DNA from: an uncultured Chlorobiaceae bacterium
GTDB lineage: Bacteria; Bacteroidota; Chlorobiia; Chlorobiales; Chlorobiaceae
Reading direction: 5' to 3'
Assembly (NCBI GenBank): GCA_903908555.1
Contig: CAIVSG010000052.1
Coordinates: 1-38,521, forward strand
DNA: 38,521 bases
Shown: in pieces, positions 20,974 to 29,697 of the stretch
How the letters are laid out: every line of letters begins with the position of its first letter
How positions within the stretch are numbered: the stretch's first letter is position 1
Program-made: the position numbers and the translations under genes
Notes under the pieces: model-generated
What the model was told of the DNA's origin: nothing
The model's input: only the letters and a program-made list of their open reading frames with translations
The model's database searches: none

Positions 20974-21225
20974 ATGGAAGAGAACATGTATATTGCCGGG
21001 AAAAAGTTGACCATATTTAGTTGGGCACTATTCAGTTCTCAGACGGATATTCCGGTGGTTAAGGCTATTTCCCTGGCTGATGGGGATGATATTAATGTGT
21101 TGCTCAGTCAGGATGAGATGCTGAATGCTGTTGGGGAATATGCAAATGCTGGAATTCATGATTTAAGATCAAGAATGTTTGATGAACATGGGCAACCGTT
21201 ATGGAACTTGTTGACATTGTTATGA
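20974..21225 (+). CDS. Small uncharacterised ORF
   Basis: 83 aa ORF between the pseudogene and the DUF262 gene; no recognised domain. Confidence 0.35.
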   Translation: MEENMYIAGKKLTIFSWALFSSQTDIPVVKAISLADGDDINVLLSQDEMLNAVGEYANAGIHDLRSRMFDEHGQPLWNLLTLL

Positions 21226-21256
21226 AATATAACGATATTTATATCTAATATGGAGA

Positions 21257-23071
21257 ATGAAAATGATTATTACGCCTACTCACTTAACAATTGGACAGTT
21301 ATTTGATCAACAGTTTATTTTTAGGGTGCCAAAGTATCAAAGATTTTATGCTTGGGATTCGGACGAAATAGATGATTTTTTAGAGGATCTAGAGCAATGC
21401 CAACTAGCAAGGATGACTGGTAATGGTCGTCACCATTTTTTTGGCGGATTGGTGACTGTAAATATACCTTTCGCAGGCTCAGCGAGGAGAAATATTGAAG
21501 TTATTGACGGACAGCAACGTTTGGCATCATTTACAATGCTTGTCGCCCAACTGAGAAAAGCGTTAATTAAATTAGAGTCTGAAGTCGACAAAGCTGCACC
21601 TGACAATCCAGCCAAATTTTTGAAAGATAAATATGACGCACTAAGAGGTAAATACTTGTTTTTTCAGGATACAATGAAGCTGCAAGTCCATGAAATTCAT
21701 AGACTTGAGCTATCTAACCCAGACAAAGCCTTTTTCAAAGTCCTCATTGAAGAAGCTGGCCCTGATGTGACAAGGGATTCACATCAGTTACTTCTTAATG
21801 CATACAATAAAATAGGTAAATATCTCCAAAACCTTGTTAACAAGCAGGCGACTGATTTGGATAAAGCCTTAGCGTTAAGTAGAATTGATGAGGTGTTGCA
21901 ATCAGACTGGACAGTTATCCATATGAGTACAGATACGAAGCAAGAAGCATATATGATGTTCCAGGTATTGAATGATAGAGGCAAGGATTTGACAGAAGGG
22001 GAGCTTCTTCGCGCTCGCACTTTAGAGATGCTTGAAGGAGTGCAATTTTCAGAAAAGCAAGAGGTAGTGGAGGATGCATGGAATCAAATGTTGAAGAAAA
22101 ACAGCCAAGTTGAAGACTCGTTGAGAGCTGTGTACGCCTCGGTTGTGGGGAAGCGACCTGGGCAGGCGACACTATTTGACCAGTTTTTAGATCAGTTCTT
22201 TCCAATGCATAAACAACCCACCCTTGATGACGAAAAGGCAACGAAACTTGTTGAACAAGTTAATAAGCTGAAATCTGACTTTGGGAAGCTTGAGAAAATT
22301 TGTAGTGGGGAGTGGCCATACCCTGTTGCCCCAGGCATAACAGCATGGCATCGTGATAGGTTGAGACTTCTTGTTTTAGAGTTAAAGCATACCAACTGTC
22401 TGCCTTTGTTGTTGGCTGCGTGCAATCTTGAGCAGAAAACCTTCGCTGAAGTTGTTCAAATATTGGAACGGTTTGTCTTTAGATACAAAATTATATGCGG
22501 GGCGCATATCAGCGCTGCACAAAATGTCTATTACAAACATGCTGTAAAAATAAGAAATAATCCGACTAATTATCAAGTCAAAGAATTAAGAGATGATTTA
22601 CAGGCCTTGCTAAATAAAAACACCACTGATAGCTTCTTTAAAAGCAGTATAAAAGAAATGGTTTACTCAGATGAAGTCAGTAACAAACCTCTGAAATATT
22701 TCTTGATGACAATTGAGCATTATTACAGGTGGTATGCAGGAGGAGCAAGTAACGCACCTAAGTGTCTTGATCCTTCAAGAGTGTTTGACTTCGCTAATAC
22801 CACTATAGAGCACGTTTATGCACAAAACACGGCAACGCCGAACGTAGCAATGGACGCCTTGGTGAACAAACTGGGAAACCTTACATTTTTAGGAACAGGA
22901 GATAACGAGGCCGTTGGTAACAAGCCGTTCGTACAGAAAAAGCCCATTTTTGCAGCGTCTGGCGTGAAATTAAACAATAAAATTGCTGAGAATGCGACTT
23001 GGGACTCAGCCACTTTAGAAGCCAGAATGGAAGAGCTATCAATGATGGCTATTAAGATTTTCAAGCCATAA
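21257..23071 (+). CDS. DUF262/DUF1524 protein (GmrSD / SspE-like)
   Basis: 604 aa; DUF262 motif IEVIDGQQRLASFTMLVAQLR and C-terminal DUF1524 HNH-like TIEHVYAQN...LVNKLGNLTFLGTGDNEAVGNKPFVQKK. Confidence 0.85.
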   Translation: MKMIITPTHLTIGQLFDQQFIFRVPKYQRFYAWDSDEIDDFLEDLEQCQLARMTGNGRHHFFGGLVTVNIPFAGSARRNIEVIDGQQRLASFTMLVAQLRKALIKLESEVDKAAPDNPAKFLKDKYDALRGKYLFFQDTMKLQVHEIHRLELSNPDKAFFKVLIEEAGPDVTRDSHQLLLNAYNKIGKYLQNLVNKQATDLDKALALSRIDEVLQSDWTVIHMSTDTKQEAYMMFQVLNDRGKDLTEGELLRARTLEMLEGVQFSEKQEVVEDAWNQMLKKNSQVEDSLRAVYASVVGKRPGQATLFDQFLDQFFPMHKQPTLDDEKATKLVEQVNKLKSDFGKLEKICSGEWPYPVAPGITAWHRDRLRLLVLELKHTNCLPLLLAACNLEQKTFAEVVQILERFVFRYKIICGAHISAAQNVYYKHAVKIRNNPTNYQVKELRDDLQALLNKNTTDSFFKSSIKEMVYSDEVSNKPLKYFLMTIEHYYRWYAGGASNAPKCLDPSRVFDFANTTIEHVYAQNTATPNVAMDALVNKLGNLTFLGTGDNEAVGNKPFVQKKPIFAASGVKLNNKIAENATWDSATLEARMEELSMMAIKIFKP

Positions 23072-23090
23072 ATCAACTTGACTTCCAGTA

Positions 23091-23138
23091 AAAACAAGTT
23101 TAACTTCCAACATACAATGGAAGTTAAACTTGTTTTTT
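23091..23138 (+). promoter_or_regulatory. Perfect 19-bp inverted repeat with T-tract: terminator, attenuator or dndB operator
   Basis: AAAACAAGTTTAACTTCCA (23091-23109), 8-nt loop ACATACAA, TGGAAGTTAAACTTGTTTT (23118-23136), then T-run; 15 bp before the dndB start. Confidence 0.85.
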
Positions 23139-23153
23139 TAGAGGGGTCTTGTT

Positions 23154-24248
23154 ATGTCAATTGGGGAATATATCTTTTCTGCAATAAAAGGCAGGCAGGC
23201 AGGCCGTGAGTTTTATATATCAATGTGCCCCCTCAAAATAGTTCCCCGGCTTTTTTTGTTTCAACCTGAGGAATTACCTCCCGAACTTCGTTCTCAGCGA
23301 GTACTCAACAAGAGCAGAATACCTGAGATGTCGCGGTACATAACCACCAATCGCCAAAATTACATCTTCTCTGCAATTACTGCTTCAATTGACAGCCAAG
23401 TGACGTTTGAAACACTTGTCGTTAATGGGAAAGAGCATCAGGACATTGGAACGCTTCGAATACCTATTGAAGCACGTTTTATTTTAAACGACGGTCAGCA
23501 CCGCAGAGCAGCAATTGAAGAGGCTTTGAAGGAACAGCCTGATCTTGGCGATGAAACCATCTCTGTTGTTTTTTTTATCGATAAAGGCTTAAAGCATTCC
23601 CAACAGATGTTTGCTGACCTCAATAAACACGCTCTCCGTCCATCCCGCTCAACCGGGATCCTGTTCGACCATAGAGACCCATTATCAAGTCTGGCCTGCG
23701 AAGTAGTTGAAAATATACCGGTATTCAGGAACCTGACTGAGATGGAAAAAACTTCCATATCCAATCGTTCCACCAAGCTTTTCACCTTGAGCGGCATTTA
23801 TCAGGGCACGTTAGCGCTGTTGCGCAAGTCAGAAAAAACAAAGGCAATTTCTGATGAAGAGATGAAAGTGGCATTTGATTTCTGGAGCTGTGTTACGGAA
23901 AATATGCGCGATTGGAAGCTTGCGGCAACTAAGGACATCAGCACACACGAATTGCGCCTGGACTATGTCCATGCCCATGCGCTTGCCTTGCATGCTATCG
24001 GAAAACTGGGCGCAGAACTTCTCTCCACGGCTGGACGGGACTATAAAGAAGATCTGAAACGGTTGAATGATATCGATTGGGCCAGAAAGAACAGCGCTTT
24101 GTGGGAAGGGCGGGCAATGCATAATGGTAAAATCAGCAAGTCCCACACCTGTGTCACCTTGACTACTAACTACCTCAAAACCTACTTCAAACTCCCGCTG
24201 TCACCTGAAGAACGCCAGATTGAAGACACATTTCTAAGGAAAGCCTAG
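23154..24248 (+). CDS. dndB: DndB, DNA sulfur modification regulator
   Basis: 364 aa; FSAIKGRQAGREFYISMCPLKIVPRLFLF..EELPPELRSQRVLNKSRIPEMSRYI and LNDGQHRRAAIEEAL typical of DndB; first gene of dndBCDE. Confidence 0.93.
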   Translation: MSIGEYIFSAIKGRQAGREFYISMCPLKIVPRLFLFQPEELPPELRSQRVLNKSRIPEMSRYITTNRQNYIFSAITASIDSQVTFETLVVNGKEHQDIGTLRIPIEARFILNDGQHRRAAIEEALKEQPDLGDETISVVFFIDKGLKHSQQMFADLNKHALRPSRSTGILFDHRDPLSSLACEVVENIPVFRNLTEMEKTSISNRSTKLFTLSGIYQGTLALLRKSEKTKAISDEEMKVAFDFWSCVTENMRDWKLAATKDISTHELRLDYVHAHALALHAIGKLGAELLSTAGRDYKEDLKRLNDIDWARKNSALWEGRAMHNGKISKSHTCVTLTTNYLKTYFKLPLSPEERQIEDTFLRKA

Positions 24249-24255
24249 ATACAAC

Positions 24256-25632
24256 ATGGATAAAATAACAGAGATCAAAGAGCACATTAAAAAGGTGTAT
24301 CTGGCCTACAATCGTCCGCTTGTGGTCGGCTATTCCGGCGGCAAGGACTCGACGGTTGTCATGCAGCTTGTCTGGGATGCCATTGAAGAACTGCCGCGTG
24401 AACAGCTGAAACAGGACGTTCACGTCATCTCCACGGATACCCTGGTGGAAACACCTTACATCATCGATTATGTCGCCACGACTTTGGAGCAGATCAACCA
24501 GACGGCACGTGCCAGCAACCTTCCTATCTATGCCCATCGCCTGACACCGTTGTTTAAAAACAGCTTCTGGGTCAATCTGATTGGCAAGGGCTACCCCGCG
24601 CCAAGCCGCAATTTTCGCTGGTGTACGGAGCGCCTGAAGATCGAACCGGTCAATCGCTTTATCTCGGAGTATGTCGATAAATGGGGTGAGGCAACCGTTG
24701 TTCTTGGTGCCCGCCGGGACGAGAGTTCTTCTCGCGCCCAGGTGTTGAGCAGCAAGGCGCGTGATCACATGGGGCTTTCCAAACATCCGACGCTTCCGGC
24801 TGCCTTTGTCTTTACCCCTATTGAGGAGATGACGACGGACGATGTCTGGTCGTACCTGCTGAGTCATAAATGCCAATGGGGCGGCAATAACCGTGACCTT
24901 GCGGCCATGTATCAAAATGCCAGTGGTGGCGAGTGCCCGATGGTGGTAGATAAATCGACGCCATCTTGCGGCAGCAGCCGCTTTGGTTGCTGGACCTGCA
25001 CATTGGTTCAGAAAGATACCACCATGGAAAACCTGATCGACAACGGCGAAGAATGGATGACGCCTTTATTAGAGTTCCGGGACTTTTTGAGCGAAACCCA
25101 GGATGTCGAAAAGAAGACAATCTATCGCAGCCACAAACGCCGCGACGGTAAAATTTCTTATGTGCGTGATGGGACGCGGATTGCCTATGGCCCTTATAAA
25201 CTGGAGTGGCGTAAGGTGTTTCTTGAGAGGCTTTTGCAGATCCAGAATGATATCCGGAAAACCGGCCCTGATGCCACCGTCAGTCTTATTTCTTTTGAAG
25301 AGCTGGAGTACATCCGTGATTATTGGCGGGAAGAAGAGTGGACAGATTCGGTCCCGGAAATTTACCGGAAGACCATCGGTAATGATCATGCCTGGCTGCA
25401 TGATGACGGCGTCAAATTCTCTCAGGAGGATTTTCAACTGCTCAAACAGTTCTGCGAAGAGGAAGGTGTCAATCCCGGACTACCGACAAAACTGATCGAT
25501 CAGGAGCGCCGGATGCAGGGTATGAGCCGACGCGCGGGGATTTTGCAGAAGATAGATCGTATCTTCAATGAAGATTGGGACACTGAAGAAGAAATCCTCG
25601 ATTGGCTTGGGTCGCAAAATGATATTCAATAA
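24256..25632 (+). CDS. dndC: DndC, PAPS-reductase-like ATP pyrophosphatase
   Basis: 458 aa; PP-loop VVGYSGGKDSTVVMQLVWDAIEELP; conserved cysteines (SSRFGCWTCTLVQKD). Confidence 0.95.
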   Translation: MDKITEIKEHIKKVYLAYNRPLVVGYSGGKDSTVVMQLVWDAIEELPREQLKQDVHVISTDTLVETPYIIDYVATTLEQINQTARASNLPIYAHRLTPLFKNSFWVNLIGKGYPAPSRNFRWCTERLKIEPVNRFISEYVDKWGEATVVLGARRDESSSRAQVLSSKARDHMGLSKHPTLPAAFVFTPIEEMTTDDVWSYLLSHKCQWGGNNRDLAAMYQNASGGECPMVVDKSTPSCGSSRFGCWTCTLVQKDTTMENLIDNGEEWMTPLLEFRDFLSETQDVEKKTIYRSHKRRDGKISYVRDGTRIAYGPYKLEWRKVFLERLLQIQNDIRKTGPDATVSLISFEELEYIRDYWREEEWTDSVPEIYRKTIGNDHAWLHDDGVKFSQEDFQLLKQFCEEEGVNPGLPTKLIDQERRMQGMSRRAGILQKIDRIFNEDWDTEEEILDWLGSQNDIQ

Positions 25633-27628
25633 ACTGACGGTAACAAATCTCGGAAACTTTGCCGGTACGCATGAGTTAAACCTACGTCCTAATGACACGA
25701 AGGCGATTAAACCGATCATCCTTTTTGGCGGCTTGAACGGTGCCGGTAAAACGACCATTTTTGACGCTATCAAGCTCTGCCTGTATGGCCCGGAAATGTT
25801 CGGAACAATCACTGCGGCCAAATATCAGGAACACCTGAAACAGAAGATCCACAGCTCCAAGATAACAGTTGTCCAGCCCAACAGCGCCGGGATCGCCGTT
25901 GAATTTGAATACGCGTACCTCGGGACTGTCTGCACGTATCAAGTGGAACGCATGTGGGAAATTTCCGGTCAGAAGGTGCTTGAAACATTGACCATCGAAA
26001 AGAATGGTCTGCCGCTGGATGATGTTGAAAAGGATGGCTGGCAGGATTTTATAAAGGAGATCATCCCGCTGGGCTTGTCGCAACTGTTCTTTTTTGACGG
26101 TGAAAAGATCCAGAAGATGATGTCTGACGATAGCAACGAAGAACTGAAACGGTCCATCCTGTCCCTGCTGGGTCTTGACCTGGTGGAGCGGCTGCAAGCG
26201 GATTTGAAGATCTATCGGAGCAAGTCTCTGAAAGGTGGTTCCACGGAAAGTTTTGCCAAGGAGATCGCGGCGCTGGAAGGGCAAAAAGAACAGGTTGAGG
26301 CTGATATCCGTAAACTGAATGATGACAAGGCCAGCCCGGAAAATTCAATTCAACAGCTGACTGCCCGGATTGCAGATTACAGAGATAAGATGTCGGCGCA
26401 GGGCGAAGGGTACTACCGTAACAGGGTCAGCCTTGAAGAGAAGAAACGAAGCCTGGAGCATGATATTGATTCGATTAAGGACAAATTACGTGAGTTGGCA
26501 GCCGGTTATCTGCCGGTGGCTATTGCGTCTTCGTATGCACTGAAACTGAAAAAACAGATTGAGGATGAGAACATATACAAAGCAAACACGCTCCTTTCTG
26601 AAAACCTGAAGAAGAAGCATCACGAAATGCTTTCTGTCATTAATTCTTCCGGCTTCTTGAAAATAGATGGGCTTGATTCGAGCACTTTGAGTAAAATTAA
26701 GTCGAAACTCAAAACGGAAATCGAGATGCTTTTTTCGGTGGAAACCAAGCAAGATCGCCAGCCAGAAATCTTCGGTTTTTCACAGAAGCAGGCCTTGGAA
26801 ATACTGGGCTTGATTGATAAGGCCATCAACGTCATCCCGTCAGAAATGGCCGTCTTGACTGATATGTATGAGGTCAAATTCCGGGATCTGCAAGATACGG
26901 TTACCCAGCTTGCCAAAGTGCCGGATGATGAGTTTATCAAACCGATGTATGAAACCCTTGAGGGCCTGAATATCGAGCTTGGTGGACTTACGGAGAAACA
27001 GGCAGCCCTGGACGCACAGTTGGTGGAATTGACAAACACCCGTGGCGAGCTGGAACGGAAGATTGAGCAGATAAACAGCAAAATTGAGTCATCAAAAGAG
27101 CTGGATGAAAAGCTGGAATCTGTTCTGAAGGTAGAGAAGGTGCTGGCAAAATATCATCTGCACCTTGCCAAACAGAAGATCTATAGCTTGCAGGAAGAGT
27201 TCACAAATATTTTTAAGGTCGTCCATCGTAAGGATGACATGATTACCCGCATCAAGATTGATCCGGAAACATTCAATGTCACTCTGTATGACCGCAAAGA
27301 CAAGGTAATTAATAAGAACAGCTTGTCATCTGGCGAGCTGGAAATTTATGCCATGTCCATGTTGTGGGCCTTGGCGAAGACCTCCGGGCAAAAGCTGCCG
27401 TTCATTGTCGATACGCCACTTGCACGACTTGATTCAAAACATCGGGATAATCTGGTCGAGCTATTTTTCCCCCATGCATCACACCAGATGATGATATTTT
27501 CAACCAATACGGAAGTTGACCAGCAGTATTTTGATCGGCTTCGCCCATATGTGGCGCACGCCTACAACCTTGAATATTGCGAAGAGAGTAAATCAACCGT
27601 GGTAAAGGAAGGTTACTTTTGGAATTGA
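25619..27628 (+). CDS. dndD: DndD, SMC-like ATPase
   Basis: ATG at 25619 (14-nt overlap with dndC): MIFNKLTVTNLGNFAGTHELNL; Walker A FGGLNGAGKTTIFDAIKLCLYG; C-terminal SLSSGELEIYAMSMLWAL..LPFIVDTPLARLDSKHR. Confidence 0.95.
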   Translation: MIFNKLTVTNLGNFAGTHELNLRPNDTKAIKPIILFGGLNGAGKTTIFDAIKLCLYGPEMFGTITAAKYQEHLKQKIHSSKITVVQPNSAGIAVEFEYAYLGTVCTYQVERMWEISGQKVLETLTIEKNGLPLDDVEKDGWQDFIKEIIPLGLSQLFFFDGEKIQKMMSDDSNEELKRSILSLLGLDLVERLQADLKIYRSKSLKGGSTESFAKEIAALEGQKEQVEADIRKLNDDKASPENSIQQLTARIADYRDKMSAQGEGYYRNRVSLEEKKRSLEHDIDSIKDKLRELAAGYLPVAIASSYALKLKKQIEDENIYKANTLLSENLKKKHHEMLSVINSSGFLKIDGLDSSTLSKIKSKLKTEIEMLFSVETKQDRQPEIFGFSQKQALEILGLIDKAINVIPSEMAVLTDMYEVKFRDLQDTVTQLAKVPDDEFIKPMYETLEGLNIELGGLTEKQAALDAQLVELTNTRGELERKIEQINSKIESSKELDEKLESVLKVEKVLAKYHLHLAKQKIYSLQEEFTNIFKVVHRKDDMITRIKIDPETFNVTLYDRKDKVINKNSLSSGELEIYAMSMLWALAKTSGQKLPFIVDTPLARLDSKHRDNLVELFFPHASHQMMIFSTNTEVDQQYFDRLRPYVAHAYNLEYCEESKSTVVKEGYFWN

Positions 27629-27999
27629 ACGGACTGGAATTCAAACGCATCAAGTTGTCACAAGAATCGACCAAGAAACTGCAACTGTTCAAGAGCCGCA
27701 CCGGCCTGACGCCGAACATCGCCTGTCGCCTTGCTCTGGGTATTTCCATCGCCGAAAACAACATGCCGTCACTGGAGCTGTTCACTGAGGAGTCGGGGCA
27801 GGAGATCAATCGATATACCTTATTTGGCGAGCATGAACTGGTGTTGACGTCACTGTTCATTCAATGGTGTCAGGAGAAACACATCAAGGCCAAAGAACGA
27901 GAAGATTATTTCCTAGCACATATCAATCGCGGCGTTGAACTGCTGGTGAACCGTGTGCGGGGGCTGGAAAATCTGGCTCAGTTGATAAAGGTGAATTGA
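27619..27999 (+). CDS. dndE: DndE
   Basis: 126 aa, TTG start overlapping the dndD end; FKRIKLSQESTKKLQLFKSRTGLTPNIACRLALGISI typical of DndE. Confidence 0.92.
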   Translation: MELNGLEFKRIKLSQESTKKLQLFKSRTGLTPNIACRLALGISIAENNMPSLELFTEESGQEINRYTLFGEHELVLTSLFIQWCQEKHIKAKEREDYFLAHINRGVELLVNRVRGLENLAQLIKVN

Positions 28000-28007
28000 G
28001 GTGTAAC

Positions 28008-28355
28008 ATGCGGATAGATCCTGAATACAACGACTATTACGTCTTTACTTCCGTTTGTCAAAATGGCAAGCAGAGCAGTAGCGGCGCCTGCCCCGTGGTC
28101 TGGGATAGTCAGAACGCACTTCCGTTGACTCAGAATATACAGGTCTTGACGTGGGCTGACGGGAACTACCACTTGTATGAAAGTTTTTGGCTTGCCGATG
28201 AAGAACCCTCTGTTGTTGAAGAGTCCATCTTTTCTGCGCTTAACGAAGCGGGGGAAACATTTGGCAGGATAAAGCTGAATAACCCTGAGTGCGAGGTTCG
28301 CTGGTGTCTGCTGGAAAAAGAACAGATGAGCATGGTTATGGACGTACCGGATTGA
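28008..28355 (+). CDS. Small uncharacterised protein between dndE and dndA
   Basis: ~115 aa from ATG 28008 (MRIDPEYNDYYVFTSVCQNGKQSSSG...); close spacing to dndE (8 bp) and dndA (8 bp). Confidence 0.65.
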   Translation: MRIDPEYNDYYVFTSVCQNGKQSSSGACPVVWDSQNALPLTQNIQVLTWADGNYHLYESFWLADEEPSVVEESIFSALNEAGETFGRIKLNNPECEVRWCLLEKEQMSMVMDVPD

Positions 28356-28363
28356 ACGGGACA

Positions 28364-29512
28364 ATGGAAATGCCAATATATCTCGATCATAACGCCACAA
28401 CGCCCGTAGACAGAAATGTGCTGGAGAAGATGCTGCCGTACTTCTGCGAGGTCTACGGCAATGCTGCCAGCATCGACCATATCCACGGGAATAAGGCAAA
28501 ACAGGCGGTTGATGAGGCACGGCAGGCTATAGCAAAAGTTCTTGGCTGTCGAAAAGAGAGCGAAATTGTCTTTACCAGCGGTGCTACGGAGTCAATCAAC
28601 CTGGCTTTGATTGGTGCGTTCCGGCGCTTTAAGGACAAGGGCAATCACATCATTTCATCGGCAATCGAACACCCTGCCGTGTTGGATACCCTGAACTACC
28701 TGCAAAGTGAAGGTGCGGAAATTACGCGACTCCCCGTGGATAGAAACGGTGTCGTTGATCTGGAAGTTTTGGAAAAGTCGATCAAGAAGGATACGATCCT
28801 GATTTCGGTAATGTTTGCCAACAACGAAATCGGCACTATTCAGCCGATCAAGGAAATAGGCGCTCTTGCCAAGTCGAAAGGGATCATCTTTCATACCGAT
28901 GCGGCCCAGGCGGTGGGGCATGAAAAGATCAACGTCTATGACTTGAACATTGATCTGCTCTCCTTCAGTGCCCACAAGTTTTATGGCCCAAAAGGGATTG
29001 GTGGGCTCTTTGTCCGTTCTTATTCTCCTTTGATCAAGCTGAGCCCTATTTCCTTCGGTGGCGGTCATGAAAAGGGGATGCGGTCAGGGACACTGAACGT
29101 GCCGGGCATTGTCGGCATGGCTGAAGCACTTTCCTTGTCGATCAAAGAGATGAGTTATGAAAACAATCGGCTGAGAAAGGCTGCAGGGGTGATTTGTCAG
29201 CGACTCCAGCAAACGTTTCCAGATATCAAACTCAACGGGCACCCGCAAAACAGGCTTGCTCATAACCTTAGCCTCACCATTCCAGGCGTCGAGGCAAAGG
29301 CATTGATCCATCGCCTGAAAAATAGGCTCTCTTTCTCCACAGGTTCCGCCTGCTCGACCATCAAGGTTGAACCGTCACATGTGCTCAAGGCGATTGGACT
29401 TGCCGATGATGAAACTTTTCAGACGGTACGGCTGGGACTGGGGAGGACAACACAGGGTGCAGCGGGGATCGCTGATATTCTGATTGATGGAGTTAACCAC
29501 GTGAGGAAATAA
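28364..29512 (+). CDS. dndA: DndA / NifS-type cysteine desulfurase
   Basis: MEMPIYLDHNATTPVD; IIFHTDAAQAVGH; PLP lysine SAHKFYGPKG; catalytic-loop Cys FSTGSACSTIKVEPSHVLKAIGL. Confidence 0.93.
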   Translation: MEMPIYLDHNATTPVDRNVLEKMLPYFCEVYGNAASIDHIHGNKAKQAVDEARQAIAKVLGCRKESEIVFTSGATESINLALIGAFRRFKDKGNHIISSAIEHPAVLDTLNYLQSEGAEITRLPVDRNGVVDLEVLEKSIKKDTILISVMFANNEIGTIQPIKEIGALAKSKGIIFHTDAAQAVGHEKINVYDLNIDLLSFSAHKFYGPKGIGGLFVRSYSPLIKLSPISFGGGHEKGMRSGTLNVPGIVGMAEALSLSIKEMSYENNRLRKAAGVICQRLQQTFPDIKLNGHPQNRLAHNLSLTIPGVEAKALIHRLKNRLSFSTGSACSTIKVEPSHVLKAIGLADDETFQTVRLGLGRTTQGAAGIADILIDGVNHVRK

Positions 29513-29697
29513 TGCCTTGCTTCTTCGTTCAGGAGCCTTTCAGGATGGAGTTACTTTTATATTAGAGGTTACATCGAAGTTTAATTGCACATAGAATTGG
29601 ATGGGAAGATAAGATTTCAGGTCTTCTTGGCTATGTTATTTAGCGCAAATAAAGTATCAGTCTCTTACAGTATAGATTCTTTGGGTGAAAATATACT

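Noticed and set aside
24187-24915. 242-aa minus-strand ORF opposite dndC (and similar 25682-26284, 25480-25821)
   Set aside because: Fully antisense to strongly supported dndC/dndD; shadow ORFs from codon bias.
25568-25618. N-terminal extension of DndD in the ORF track
   Set aside because: Overlaps dndC coding; the canonical SMC-like N-terminus MIFNKLTVTNLGNF begins at 25619.
28289-28363. N-terminal extension of DndA in the ORF track
   Set aside because: Overlaps the small ORF upstream; desulfurase homologues begin near MPIYLDHNATTP.
28655-29068. 137-aa minus-strand ORF inside dndA
   Set aside because: Antisense to a clear cysteine desulfurase with catalytic residues intact.
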